A stretch of DNA of 64,000 nucleotides, taken from Candidatus Koribacter versatilis Ellin345 (lineage in GTDB: Bacteria; Acidobacteriota; Terriglobia; Terriglobales; Acidobacteriaceae). Position 1 is the stretch's first letter. Each line of letters begins with the position of its first letter. Where the stretch lies: contig NC_008009.1 in NCBI RefSeq assembly GCF_000014005.1, forward strand, positions 4,774,001-4,838,000, in the 5' to 3' direction. The position numbers were made by a program, and so were the translations under genes. Positions 38,936 through 48,577 of this stretch are shown here, one piece after another. The notes beneath the pieces are model-generated. The model was not told where the DNA came from. It searched no databases and saw nothing but the letters and a program-made list of their open reading frames with translations.

Positions 38936-41137
38936 CTAAAAGATACGTCCTATGCGGTAGAAGAACCTGCGGTGCCCAGTTGCCCCGTAACTGTAACCGG
39001 CCTCCACGGGGCCGAACAGGCTGTCAACGACCAGAGCGGCAGCAAAATCAGTCGGGATACTTGAGGTGCCCGGTTGGGTGTAAAAGACTTTCCCGACTTC
39101 ATAAGTCCCGATTACAGAAATATCTTTCCCGAACATCGGGGGCAGATACCAGAGCGGGTGAATATACCCTGCCTTGAACAGATAGAACTGTTGCGTCAGT
39201 AATTCGTTCTGGCCGTACGCCAAAAGGTCCCGGCTTCCGCCAAGCGAAAAGGGTGGAACGCCAGTCTGCGTATACCCAAAGGTCGATCCGGCGAACCCGG
39301 TTGTGAAGACAGAGGATTTCTTGGAAATCGGAACGAACCACGTATAGCGCGTCTGCACCCCCGGGTAATTCTCGGTGGCGCCAGGAGACGCGTCACGGAA
39401 GAAACTGGTGAAGTTCAAATCGAAGCCGCGGGTTGGTATAACGGGCTCGTCGCGCCCGATGTGATTGAACTGCAAGGTTGTGGTGCCCATTCTTCCTTCG
39501 AGGGTTCCAAACAGTGCAGTCCCCACGGCAGGTGTTAAGCGCCGATACGCGGCCTCATACCCGACGCGCAATTCGTCTTTCCGGCTGAACATGTACCCGA
39601 GATCGAGCCCTCCTCCCAGATCTCGATCGCGGTATTCGGCAGTCAAGGTCGAGTAATGGTAGTAGTCCTGCGCACGATTGAATGCGAATGCGTAGGGAGC
39701 AACGAAGAAGCGGCTCTCAGCGACAGGGTGGAAGTACTCGGTATGAACTCCGTACTCTGAGCCGAATTCGATGTCGTTACGCCACTCAGACCCGAACCCG
39801 CCGACGTCGAGAAGCGTGATCCTTCCGCCGAAGATGAATTGGGGGCGGTCGTAGTTGGTACCGTCAATATCCAGCAGAGGACGGACGATCGGCGGCGAAT
39901 ACTCTTTCTCATCCGCGCGAATCATCAACCCTTGCTGGCCATTTTTTTCGACCATGTAATAGCCCAAGCGGTCGAAGCGACCCACACCCGTGAGGTAATT
40001 AAGATCGGTATCTATTCGCGCCGTATCCACGGGCTTGCCGACGTCATCGGCTAGGCGGTGCTCAATTTCCTTCGCGAGTTTCGGCTTGGTGCCAGTCACC
40101 TCGACAAACTGTGGCACAGGAGCCGTTTGCTTACGCGACGCCCGTTGCGACACATACGCCTGCCAGGTGGCGTCATCAACGCTGAACCGGCTCAGGATGG
40201 CGGCCTTGCTCGCGGCTGCCTCGTACCCGAGCTTGATAATTTCTTCACCCTTGCTGAAGTTCATGCCGCCGAATCCGGCGAGTGGGACTGTCACCAGGAC
40301 GTCTGCTTTTTCCATGCTGCGCAACTCATTGGCAGCAATCATCACCGCGAGTGATTCTCCCAGCACGCCGAACGACGAAAGATGATCTGTCGCTTTCATC
40401 GGCTTAACTTCCAGATGGACGGCGATCACGATGTCTGCGCCGAGTTGTTTCGTGATATCAACCGGCAGGTTCTCCAACAGCGCGCCATCCACAAGCACTT
40501 GGCTGTCCGTCCGTACTGGGTTGAACACACCCGGCATTGACATGGTGGAGCGGAGAGCCTGGCCGAGAGATCCTTCGCGAAAAACGTGTTGCTTCTTGCT
40601 AACGAGGTCGGTTGCGACGCACGCAAACGGAATGGGCAGATCATCAAACGACTTCATCTCCGAGTACGGCAGCGCGATTTGATCCAGGATGAGCCCAACC
40701 TGGTGGCCGGAGTTGAAACCTTCAGGAAAGCGGACTCCATCGCGAATGCCGAACTCCAGGCGGTTCGGATACTGGGTTGCGTCCTCCTTCCGCCGATAGG
40801 TCAGATTCTGGTATTCGGTCTGACCGGCTAGAACATCGTCCCAGTTGATCTTGCTGATGAACGCCTTCATCTCTTCCGGCGAATTTCCCGTCGCGTACAT
40901 GCCACCGACAAGGCCGCCCATGCTGGTTCCGGCGACGTAATAGATGGGAATGTGGTGCTCTTCCATCCACTGCAGTACGCCGATGTGAGCCAGACCAAGC
41001 GCAGCTCCGCCCTCAAGCGCAACCCCGACGCGCGGCGCTGGGGCTGCACTCCCCGGTTGAACTGCACCTGACGTTGAGGGAATCGAAATGAGAACACTTA
41101 AAAGAACAATCCAGCAGCAAAAGCGACGTAGAGACAT
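38936..41137 (-). CDS. Patatin-like phospholipase with Omp85-type barrel (PlpD-like, type Vd secretion)
   Basis: A 733-residue outer-membrane protein. After a signal peptide (cleaved near residue 25), a patatin lipase domain carries the oxyanion-type loop GVALEGGAALG, nucleophile S72 in GTSMGG, and D217 in VDGALLENLPV, so the Ser-Asp dyad is intact. A POTRA-like segment (about 335-400: FVEVTGTKPKLAKEIEHRL) is followed by a 16-strand-like beta barrel ending in Phe (RRFFYRIGRIF), as in BamA-family proteins. Type Vd relatives such as PlpD of Pseudomonas release or display the lipase domain. A weak CTG-N10-CAGT box lies upstream. Confidence 0.92.
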   Translation of the reverse strand: MSLRRFCCWIVLLSVLISIPSTSGAVQPGSAAPAPRVGVALEGGAALGLAHIGVLQWMEEHHIPIYYVAGTSMGGLVGGMYATGNSPEEMKAFISKINWDDVLAGQTEYQNLTYRRKEDATQYPNRLEFGIRDGVRFPEGFNSGHQVGLILDQIALPYSEMKSFDDLPIPFACVATDLVSKKQHVFREGSLGQALRSTMSMPGVFNPVRTDSQVLVDGALLENLPVDITKQLGADIVIAVHLEVKPMKATDHLSSFGVLGESLAVMIAANELRSMEKADVLVTVPLAGFGGMNFSKGEEIIKLGYEAAASKAAILSRFSVDDATWQAYVSQRASRKQTAPVPQFVEVTGTKPKLAKEIEHRLADDVGKPVDTARIDTDLNYLTGVGRFDRLGYYMVEKNGQQGLMIRADEKEYSPPIVRPLLDIDGTNYDRPQFIFGGRITLLDVGGFGSEWRNDIEFGSEYGVHTEYFHPVAESRFFVAPYAFAFNRAQDYYHYSTLTAEYRDRDLGGGLDLGYMFSRKDELRVGYEAAYRRLTPAVGTALFGTLEGRMGTTTLQFNHIGRDEPVIPTRGFDLNFTSFFRDASPGATENYPGVQTRYTWFVPISKKSSVFTTGFAGSTFGYTQTGVPPFSLGGSRDLLAYGQNELLTQQFYLFKAGYIHPLWYLPPMFGKDISVIGTYEVGKVFYTQPGTSSIPTDFAAALVVDSLFGPVEAGYSYGATGHRRFFYRIGRIF

Positions 41138-41189
41138 GCGTCAAACCTTGGCGGCCGGGCACCGCGGAATGGACACTCCCGGTATCACC

Positions 41190-41235
41190 ACTTTTGCGGC
41201 TCCGTACACAAACAACAACTGGGACAATTGACAGG
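41190..41235 (-). promoter_or_regulatory. Weak CTG-N10-CAGT box upstream of the patatin gene
   Basis: Reverse-strand CCTGTCAATTGTCCCAGT (41235 down to 41218) is followed after 22 bp by AAAAGT, which lacks the usual TA start. The dyad matches but the -10 is poor. Confidence 0.3.
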
Positions 41236-41246
41236 CCGGACGTGGT

Positions 41247-42614
41247 TTATACCGAAGCCGATGTCGTCGCGGGACTCACGGGCGGTTCCGATGTGCCCAA
41301 AGCGCTTCGCCGCCATAACACTACGCTGCCGCAAACTCCGGCAACCAGCGAGGCCGCGAGTGTCCCGATCTTCGACATGTCGAGGAGATTTCCGTAGCCG
41401 AATGCCAGCGATGCGATGAATAGCGACATCGTAAAGCCTATGCCGCATATCCAGCTGGCACCGAAAATCTGCCACCACGAGAGTTCGGGCGGAGCATTCG
41501 CAACTCGGCTTTTTACCGCAAGCCACGCGAACAGCCAAATGCCGAGCGGCTTTCCAAGAAACAAGCCTAGTGCAACGCCAATGCTCACTGGATGCTTGAC
41601 CGCAACACCGATGTTTCCGATGAACCGCACACCTGCGTTCGAGAACGCGAACAGCGGCATGATCAAGAAGCTCACCCAAGGTTGCAGCCCGTGTTCGAGG
41701 CGATGCAACGGCGACTCGATCATGTCGCACTGATGCTGGAGTGTGTGAATCGCTGTGTGCGACTCAAAAGAGTGCGGCTCTGACTTCTCAAACCTCTCTA
41801 GAAGCCAACGTCCTCTCTTCACAAAGAAATCGCGGTCAAGGTAGTTGCGTGCAGGAATCGTGAACGCAAGCAACACGCCGGCCACGGTCGCGTGCACACC
41901 GGACTTCAACACCGCGGCCCAAATGCAAACTCCTATCAGGGCATATACCGAGGGCTTGCTGATTCCGAGCAGATTGAAACCGAAAGCAATTCCGACGCCC
42001 CCCAATGCGACGAGCAGACTAACCAGGTGAATTTCGTGCGTATAGAACAGCGCGATCACCAGCACTGCAATAATGTCGTCCACAATCGCCAATGCCGTGA
42101 CGAAGACCCGCAACGAAGGCGGGATACGATTCCCCAGCAGAATCAGCACGCCCAGAGCAAACGCGATGTCGGTGGCCATCGGAATTCCCCAGCCTTTTTG
42201 CGCCACGCCACCGCCTACACATAACAGATAAATCACGGCGGGAACGACTGTGCCTCCGACGGCAGCGATCAACGGGAATGCAGCGTTGCGCAGAGATGTC
42301 AATTCGCCGATCAGCACCTCGCGCTTAATTTCCAATCCGACGAGGAAGAAGAAGATCGACATCAGACCATCGTTGATCCAATGATGCCGGCTCTCGGTCA
42401 ACAGGAAGTTACCGACGCCTGCCACCATCGGCACGTCCCAGATCGCGTCGTAGCTGGATTTCCACGGAGAATTCGCCCACACCAACGCCGCCGCGGTGCT
42501 CACGATCAGCAGAATTCCACTCGCCGCTTCCATCCGGGCAAAACGAACGAACGGACTAATCAGCACTTCAATAGGGAGAGCCTTGCTCGCACGCGAATCG
42601 AAGGCTTCGGACAT
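41247..42614 (-). CDS. nhaA: Na+/H+ antiporter NhaA
   Basis: A 455-residue inner-membrane antiporter that exports Na+ in exchange for H+, important for pH and salt homeostasis. About 12 hydrophobic helices are visible. The essential aspartate pair is D179/D180 in VTALAIVDDIIAVLVIALFYT, equivalent to D163/D164 of E. coli NhaA. WINDGLMSIFFFLVGLEIKRE and GIPMATDIAFALGVL are typical. The insertion of about 55 hydrophilic residues (HSFESHTAIHTLQHQ) is found in many non-enteric NhaA. It is divergent from the RND efflux operon and shares an operator-like dyad with it. Confidence 0.96.
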   Translation of the reverse strand: MSEAFDSRASKALPIEVLISPFVRFARMEAASGILLIVSTAAALVWANSPWKSSYDAIWDVPMVAGVGNFLLTESRHHWINDGLMSIFFFLVGLEIKREVLIGELTSLRNAAFPLIAAVGGTVVPAVIYLLCVGGGVAQKGWGIPMATDIAFALGVLILLGNRIPPSLRVFVTALAIVDDIIAVLVIALFYTHEIHLVSLLVALGGVGIAFGFNLLGISKPSVYALIGVCIWAAVLKSGVHATVAGVLLAFTIPARNYLDRDFFVKRGRWLLERFEKSEPHSFESHTAIHTLQHQCDMIESPLHRLEHGLQPWVSFLIMPLFAFSNAGVRFIGNIGVAVKHPVSIGVALGLFLGKPLGIWLFAWLAVKSRVANAPPELSWWQIFGASWICGIGFTMSLFIASLAFGYGNLLDMSKIGTLAASLVAGVCGSVVLWRRSALGTSEPPVSPATTSASV

Positions 42615-42649
42615 ATCGATTGGTTACATCACCGCAACGTTGCGAAGCG

Positions 42650-42695
42650 ACTGTTACTTCTATCAGTGTGCGGATGTGCCTTCGCCTCCTAAGCT
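42650..42695 (+). promoter_or_regulatory. CTG-N10-CAGT box promoter of the RND operon (shared with nhaA)
   Basis: ACTGTTACTTCTATCAGT (42650-42667) has both half-sites perfect; TAAGCT follows after 22 bp (42690-42695). Read leftward the same dyad is followed after 23 bp by TAACCA (42626 down to 42621), eight bases before nhaA, so the site may serve both directions. It places the RND start at the ATG at 42746. Confidence 0.65.
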
Positions 42696-42745
42696 TACGG
42701 CGTCCATTACTTTCCGGGTGTGAGCCCTTTCTCAGGAGTACACCG

Positions 42746-43963
42746 ATGTCACTCGAACCTGAGCGTTCCATTCGTCTCGCTCGCGAAATTCAACCATTCA
42801 GAAAAGCCGCACTCACGCGGCTGGGCTTCGGTGCGGCAATCCCGACTCTATTGCTGGTGCTCACTCTCGGGTGCGACAAGAAAGAGGAGGCAGTTGCTCC
42901 GCCTCCACCCGACGTGCAAGTGACCGGCGTCGTGCAGCAGGACGTGCCCCTGTATGGCGAGTGGGTCGCCACCCTCGATGGTTTTGTGAACGCACAGATC
43001 GCGCCACAAGTCAGCGGCTACCTGATGAAACAGAACTACCGAGAGGGTTCGGTGGTGAAAAAAGGCGACGTGCTCTTCGAGATCGACCCACGGCCCTTTG
43101 AAGCCGCGCTCGACCAGGCAAAGGGCAATTTCGCCGAAACCCAAGCCAAGCTCGGCAAGACTGAGCTCGACGTAAAGCGCGACACGCCACTGGCGGCGCA
43201 GAGCGCGATTCCGCAAGCGCAACTCGACAACGACATTCAAGCGAACGAAGCCGCGAAAGCCATGATCGTGGCGTCGCAAGCACAAGTGCAGCAAGCGGAG
43301 TTGAACGTCGGCTTCACCAAAGTCCGCTCGCTGGTGGACGGAATCGCCGGACTCGCAAAAGGACAGATTGGCGACCTCGTCGGCCCGACAACGATCCTCA
43401 CCACCGTTTCGCAAGTTTCGCCGATCAAGGCTTACGTCTCGATCAGTGAGCAGGAATACCTTCGCGCCGCGCAAAGAATCAGCATGGTGTCTTCCGGACA
43501 ACTCAGCCTCGACAAGATGCCGAGGAACCTCGAACTGATCCTCTCCGATGGCACGACCTACAAATACAAGGGCTACTTCGTGGTTGCCGATCGCCAGGTT
43601 GATCTCAAGACCGGCACGATTCGTCTCGCCGCTGCTTTCGACAATCCAGAAGGCATCCTTCGGCCAGGACAATTCGCGCGCCTACGCGTTGAAACCCGTG
43701 TTGCGAAGGACGCGCTCCTCGTCCCGCAGCGCGCGGTCGTCGAGACCCAGGGCTCGTACAGCGTCGTCGTTGTCGGTTCCGACAGCAAGGCAAGCATTCG
43801 CCCGGTAAAGACCGGCGAGCGCGTCGGCGAGTTGTGGATCATCACCGAGGGCCTCAAGCCAGGCGAACAGGTCATCGTCGAAGGCATGCAGAAAGCGAAG
43901 GAAGGCAGCCCGGTCAAAGCGGTACAGGCGCAAGCGGAACCCACCAAGGCCCAAGGAGACTAA
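42746..43963 (+). CDS. RND efflux periplasmic adaptor (membrane fusion protein, AcrA/MexA family)
   Basis: A 405-residue adaptor that links the inner-membrane pump to the outer-membrane channel. After a basic N-terminus, a lipoprotein signal ends in LLVLTLGC (lipobox Cys at about residue 43). The order of barrel-sandwich (APQVSGYLMKQNYREGSVVKKGDVLFEIDPRPFE), alpha-hairpin and beta-barrel domains is standard. The ATG at 42746 has AGGAG upstream and lies after the mapped -10 element; an upstream open frame to 42620 includes promoter sequence and is rejected. The permease gene follows 3 bp later. Confidence 0.94.
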   Translation: MSLEPERSIRLAREIQPFRKAALTRLGFGAAIPTLLLVLTLGCDKKEEAVAPPPPDVQVTGVVQQDVPLYGEWVATLDGFVNAQIAPQVSGYLMKQNYREGSVVKKGDVLFEIDPRPFEAALDQAKGNFAETQAKLGKTELDVKRDTPLAAQSAIPQAQLDNDIQANEAAKAMIVASQAQVQQAELNVGFTKVRSLVDGIAGLAKGQIGDLVGPTTILTTVSQVSPIKAYVSISEQEYLRAAQRISMVSSGQLSLDKMPRNLELILSDGTTYKYKGYFVVADRQVDLKTGTIRLAAAFDNPEGILRPGQFARLRVETRVAKDALLVPQRAVVETQGSYSVVVVGSDSKASIRPVKTGERVGELWIITEGLKPGEQVIVEGMQKAKEGSPVKAVQAQAEPTKAQGD

Positions 43964-43966
43964 TCC

Positions 43967-46900
43967 ATGGCAAATTTCTTCATTAGAAGGCCGATTGTGG
44001 CCATGGTGATCGCCATTCTTATGGTGATCATCGGCGTGGTCTCCATGCTCCGCCTGCCCACCGCCCAATTCCCCGACATCGCGCCGCCGGAAGTTCAAGT
44101 GAAAGCTACCTATCCGGGCGCCGATGCAGAAACCGTTGAACAGGCAGTCGCAACCCCGATCGAGCAGCAGATGAGCGGCGTGGACAACATGAACTACATG
44201 TTCTCCACTAACGCAAACAATGGCGCGACGACCTTGACCGTCAACTTCGACATCAAGACCGATCCCAGCACCGACCAGATTCTGTCGCAGATGCGCACCA
44301 ACCAGGCCAACTCTCAGTTACCTGCGGACGTCGTGAACTTCGGTGTCACCGTGCAAAAGTCCACGATGGCGCCTTTGATGCTCATCACGCTGTATTCGCC
44401 CAAGGGCACCTACGACAACATCTTCCTGGCGAACTACTCCTACATCAACTTGAACGATCAGTTGACCCGCGTGCCCGGTATCGCGAGCGTTACCGTATTC
44501 GGCGCCGGCCAGTACGCGATGCGCGTGTGGGTGAAGCCAGACACGTTGGCGAAGTTAAGCGTGACTGTGCCGGAGATCATCAAGGTCATCCAGGCGCAGA
44601 ACACCGTGAACCCAGCCGGCCAGATCGGCGGCGAGCCGGTGCCGCAAGGACAAGACTTCACCTACAACGTCCGTGCGAAAGGCCGCCTTCCTTCGGCGGA
44701 AGAATTCGAACAAATTGTCGTTCGTGCCAATCCTGATGGTTCGATCCTTCGTCTGAAAGATGTCGCTCGAATCGAACTCGGCGCACAGAACTACAACATC
44801 ATCGGACGCTACAGCGGCAAGCCCGCGGCTGTGGTCGCTGTCTATCAGCTACCCGGATCGAACGCAGTAAAAGCCGCAGCCGGCGTGCGGGCCTTGATGG
44901 AAGAAGCCAAGACTCGCTTCCCGCAGGACCTGGATTACGACATCGCGCTCGACACGACCGTTGCGGTCACCGAAGGCCTCAAGGAGATTCAGCACACCCT
45001 CGCTGAAGCCATCGTCCTCGTGATCCTCGTTGTGTACATCTTCCTGCAAGGCTGGCGCACCACGCTGATCCCCCTGCTCGCCGTGCCGGTTTCTCTCGTC
45101 GGCACTTTCGTCGTCTTCCCCTTGCTGGGATTTTCCATCAACACTCTCTCCCTCTTCGGACTGGTGCTGGCCATCGGCATCGTCGTGGACGATGCCATCG
45201 TCGTAGTGGAAGCCGTCGAGCACCACATCGAACATGGCCTCTCTCCAAAAGATGCCGCCTACAAGGCGATGGAGGAAGTCTCCGGCCCGGTCGTCGCCAT
45301 CGCGCTGATTCTGGCCGCCGTCTTCGTGCCCACCGCCTTCATCCCCGGCATCACCGGCCGCCTCTACCAGCAGTTCGCAATCACTATCGCGATTTCCGTG
45401 ATCTTCTCCGCGTTCAACGCTCTCTCGCTCAGCCCAGCGCTGGCCGCCCTTTTGCTGAAACCGAAGAAAGAAGCACGCGGACCGCTCGGTGCGTTCTTCC
45501 GCTGGTTCAACAAGTGGTTTGGCAGAGCCACAGACGGTTACGTCAGCATTTGCGGGGGGATGATTCGCAAAGCCGCACTTAGCATGATCCTCCTCGCGGG
45601 TCTTACCGTGCTCGCCGGCTGGTTCGGCAAGAACCTGCCGAAGAGCTTCCTGCCCGACGAAGACCAGGGCTACGTGTTCGCGGGGTTGCAGCTGCCAAAC
45701 GCTGCTTCTCTCCAGCGCAACAGCGACGCCGCCAAGAAGATCGAGGAAATGATCCTCAAGACTCCTGGCGTGCACTCCGTGACGACCGTCGCCGGATACA
45801 GCATGTTGAGCGGCGTGCAGGCCACGTACAGCACCTTCTTCTGGATCACTCTCAAAGAGTGGAGCGAACGCAAAACTCCGGAAGAGTCGTATGAGGGAAT
45901 CAAGAAGCACCTCAACAAGGAGTTGGCGTCGGTAACGGAAGGTGTTGCGTTCTCGTTCCCGCCGCCTGCGATTCCCGGTGTAGGAGCTTCCGGCGGATTC
46001 ACCTTCTTGCTCGAAGACCGCGCCGGCAAAGATGTCGCATTCCTCAGCCAGAACCTGCAAAAGTTCATGGCCGCTGCCAGGAAACGTCCTGAGATCGCCG
46101 GAATCTCCACAACGGCGTTGCTCTCGGTGCCCCAGGTTTATGTTGACGTCGATCGCCCGAGGGTGATCGCACAAGGCGTTCAACTCAATGACGTTTACCG
46201 CACCATGCAGACCTTTATGGGCGGCACACTCGTCAATTACTTCAACCGATTCGGCCGCCAGTGGCAGGTCTACGTGCAAGCCGAAGGCGATTACCGTACT
46301 AAGGCCGAAAACGTTGGCCAGTTCTACGTGAACAACAACGATGGCCAATCCGTACCGCTGAGTGCCGTCACTAGTATCAAGCGAACCTCCGGTCCCGAGT
46401 TCACTATGCGCTACAACTTGTACCGGTGCGTTCAGATCAATGGAAATGCGGCGCCCGGCTACAGTTCGGAACAGGCAATTCAGGCACTTGAAGAGACCTT
46501 CAAGGAAAGCATGCCCAGCGAGATGGGCTTCGACTACATGGGTATGTCGTACCAGGAAAAGAAAGCTGCGGAAGGCGTACCGGCTTCTGCAATCTTCGGC
46601 ATGTCGCTGCTGTTCGTGTTCCTCATCCTCGCCGCGCAATATGAAAGCTGGTCTCTGCCTTTCAGCGTACTGCTGGGCACGCCGATCGCCGTGGCCGGCG
46701 CATTCGCGTTCCTCTATTTCCGCGGAATGGAAAACAACATCTACGTGCAGATCGGCCTCGTCATGCTCATCGGACTTGCTGCGAAGAACGCGATTCTTAT
46801 CGTGGAATTCGCGAAAATGGAATACGACAAGGGCAAGTCTGCGGAGGAAGCAGCACTTATCGCAGCTAAGCTCCGTCTGCGACCGATTCTCATGACGGCG

Positions 46901-47134
46901 TTCGCCTTCATTCTCGGTTGCGTTCCTCTGTGGGCGGCTTCCGGCGCCGGCGCCATTTCCCGTCGCGTCCTCGGAACCGCGGTGATTGGAGGAATGATGG
47001 CAGCGTCCCTGCTCGCGATCTTCCTCATTCCGGTCAGCTTCGACGTCGTCGAACGTTTGTCGCACATGGGAGGCAGTAAACATCCGCCATCGAATGAAGG
47101 CGCAGAGACCACCGTCGCAGGCGGAGGGCACTGA
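43967..47134 (+). CDS. RND multidrug efflux permease (AcrB/HAE1 family)
   Basis: A 1055-residue proton-driven inner-membrane pump with 12 helices and two large periplasmic loops. It opens MANFFIRRPIVAMVIAILMVIIG. The proton-relay aspartates are D408 and D409 (GIVVDDAIVVVE), as in AcrB D407/D408. The docking/porter segments GASGGFTFLLEDRAG and the C-terminal half LVMLIGLAAKNAILIVEFAKMEYDKG are typical of HAE1 drug pumps rather than metal pumps. It is the middle gene of a complete adaptor-permease-channel operon. Substrates cannot be predicted. Confidence 0.96.
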   Translation: MANFFIRRPIVAMVIAILMVIIGVVSMLRLPTAQFPDIAPPEVQVKATYPGADAETVEQAVATPIEQQMSGVDNMNYMFSTNANNGATTLTVNFDIKTDPSTDQILSQMRTNQANSQLPADVVNFGVTVQKSTMAPLMLITLYSPKGTYDNIFLANYSYINLNDQLTRVPGIASVTVFGAGQYAMRVWVKPDTLAKLSVTVPEIIKVIQAQNTVNPAGQIGGEPVPQGQDFTYNVRAKGRLPSAEEFEQIVVRANPDGSILRLKDVARIELGAQNYNIIGRYSGKPAAVVAVYQLPGSNAVKAAAGVRALMEEAKTRFPQDLDYDIALDTTVAVTEGLKEIQHTLAEAIVLVILVVYIFLQGWRTTLIPLLAVPVSLVGTFVVFPLLGFSINTLSLFGLVLAIGIVVDDAIVVVEAVEHHIEHGLSPKDAAYKAMEEVSGPVVAIALILAAVFVPTAFIPGITGRLYQQFAITIAISVIFSAFNALSLSPALAALLLKPKKEARGPLGAFFRWFNKWFGRATDGYVSICGGMIRKAALSMILLAGLTVLAGWFGKNLPKSFLPDEDQGYVFAGLQLPNAASLQRNSDAAKKIEEMILKTPGVHSVTTVAGYSMLSGVQATYSTFFWITLKEWSERKTPEESYEGIKKHLNKELASVTEGVAFSFPPPAIPGVGASGGFTFLLEDRAGKDVAFLSQNLQKFMAAARKRPEIAGISTTALLSVPQVYVDVDRPRVIAQGVQLNDVYRTMQTFMGGTLVNYFNRFGRQWQVYVQAEGDYRTKAENVGQFYVNNNDGQSVPLSAVTSIKRTSGPEFTMRYNLYRCVQINGNAAPGYSSEQAIQALEETFKESMPSEMGFDYMGMSYQEKKAAEGVPASAIFGMSLLFVFLILAAQYESWSLPFSVLLGTPIAVAGAFAFLYFRGMENNIYVQIGLVMLIGLAAKNAILIVEFAKMEYDKGKSAEEAALIAAKLRLRPILMTAFAFILGCVPLWAASGAGAISRRVLGTAVIGGMMAASLLAIFLIPVSFDVVERLSHMGGSKHPPSNEGAETTVAGGGH

Positions 47135-47135
47135 C

Positions 47136-48530
47136 ATGAATTGCAAACGAATTCTCCTTGCGCTCCTGTTGCTCCTGATGGCCGGCTGCAAAGTCGGACC
47201 GAACTACAAACGCCCCGCCGTGACGGTTCCGGATGCTTACCGGGGGCCGACCTTGGACGGCGGACAAGCCAACGGCATCTCCCTGGGCGAGCAGAAGTGG
47301 TGGGATGTCTTCAACGATGAGCAACTGCAAAAGCTGATCCGACAAGCTCTCGATGCTAACTATGATGTAAAGATCGCCGCGACTCGCGTGCTCCAGGCAC
47401 AGGCCGCGCTTGGGATCACACGCGCCGATCAGTTCCCCACGATTGCTGGGGGCGCATCGGCCCTTAACGAGCGTATCCCGCGGGTGAAAGGCTTGCCGGC
47501 TTACGAAAACAGCGCGCTCCAGGTAAACCTCTCCCTCGTCTGGCAGCTCGACTTCTGGGGTAAATATCGTCGCGCCACAGAAGCAGCGCGTGCAGACTTG
47601 CTCTCCACCGAGTGGGGCAAGCGCGCCGTCATCAACAGCGTCATCAGCAACGTCGCCAACGGGTACTTCCAGTTGCTTGAGCTCGATCGCGAGATGGAGA
47701 TCGCCAAGGGCACATTAGCATCGCGCCAAGAATCGTTGCGCTTGGTGAACATCCGTCAAAAGGGCGGAACGACTTCCCTGCTCGACGTACGTCAGTCGGA
47801 ACAACTTCTCTACACGGCCGCCGCTGCCATTCCCGACCTCGAACGCCGGATCGAGCAAGAGGAGAACTTCATCAGCATCCTCCTCGGCCAGAATCCCGGT
47901 CCGATTCAACGGGGCAAGCCGCTCGTCGAATTCGCGATTCTTCCTTCGGTTCCGCCCGGATTGCCCTCGACTTTGCTTGAGCGGCGCCCGGACTTGCAGT
48001 CGGCGGAGCAGCAACTGGTCGCAGCGAATGCGCGTATTGGTGTCGCGAAAGCTGACTACTTTCCACAGATCTCTCTTACCGCCCTCGGTGGATACCAGAG
48101 CTCGGCGCTAACGGGGCTCTTTTCCGGCCCTGCCGGTTTGTGGAGCTTCGGCGGTCAACTGGCCCAACCGATCTTCACCGGCGGCAAAATTAGATCGAAC
48201 GTGAGATTAACGGAAGCTCAGCAACAAGAAGCGGTGTTCCGCTATCAACAGTCCATTCAGCAAGCGTTCCGTGAAGTCTCGGATTCGCTGGTGGCCTATC
48301 GCAAGAACCAGGAGTTCCGCGAACAGGAAGCAAACTTGGCGGCTTCTGCCGTGGATGCTACCCGCCTCGCGCGCATTCGCTACGAAGGCGGTGTATCCAG
48401 CTATCTCGAGGTTCTCGATAACGACACTCGCTCGTTCGACGCTGAGATCTCGCTTGCCCAGGCACAACTCGGCGAACGCGTCGCATTGGTCCAGCTCTAC
48501 AACGCACTCGGCGGCGGCTGGCAGCAGTAA
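47136..48530 (+). CDS. RND efflux outer-membrane lipoprotein (TolC/OprM/NodT family)
   Basis: From the ATG at 47136 (464 residues) the protein has a lipoprotein signal ending LLLLMAGC, then the family opening KVGPNYKRPAV. Two OEP repeats follow, with LDFWGKYRRATEAARADL, and a second half ending ARIRYEGGVSSYLEVLDNDTRSFDAEISLAQAQ. It forms the trimeric exit duct for the pump encoded just upstream. It starts two bases after the permease stop; the extended frame to 47094 would overlap the permease and hide the signal peptide. A strong terminator ends the operon. Confidence 0.95.
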   Translation: MNCKRILLALLLLLMAGCKVGPNYKRPAVTVPDAYRGPTLDGGQANGISLGEQKWWDVFNDEQLQKLIRQALDANYDVKIAATRVLQAQAALGITRADQFPTIAGGASALNERIPRVKGLPAYENSALQVNLSLVWQLDFWGKYRRATEAARADLLSTEWGKRAVINSVISNVANGYFQLLELDREMEIAKGTLASRQESLRLVNIRQKGGTTSLLDVRQSEQLLYTAAAAIPDLERRIEQEENFISILLGQNPGPIQRGKPLVEFAILPSVPPGLPSTLLERRPDLQSAEQQLVAANARIGVAKADYFPQISLTALGGYQSSALTGLFSGPAGLWSFGGQLAQPIFTGGKIRSNVRLTEAQQQEAVFRYQQSIQQAFREVSDSLVAYRKNQEFREQEANLAASAVDATRLARIRYEGGVSSYLEVLDNDTRSFDAEISLAQAQLGERVALVQLYNALGGGWQQ

Positions 48531-48547
48531 CGTCTATCCTCTCCTCT

Positions 48548-48577
48548 GGGCGGGCCGGAATTCGGCTCGCCCTTTTT
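48548..48577 (+). terminator. Rho-independent terminator of the RND operon
   Basis: GGGCGGGCCG pairs with CGGCTCGCCC (one mismatch) across a GAATT-type loop, and is followed by TTTTTC. It abuts the convergent gene ending at 48578. Confidence 0.88.

Noticed and set aside
42620-42745. 42-codon N-terminal extension of the RND adaptor
   Set aside because: It covers the operator and -10 element and would bury the lipoprotein signal; the ATG at 42746 has AGGAG upstream.
44849-47191. Long open frame (780 codons) antisense to the RND permease gene
   Set aside because: Composition is Glu/His/Arg-rich and repetitive, with no fold; it mirrors the codon bias of the permease on the other strand, which has full family signatures.
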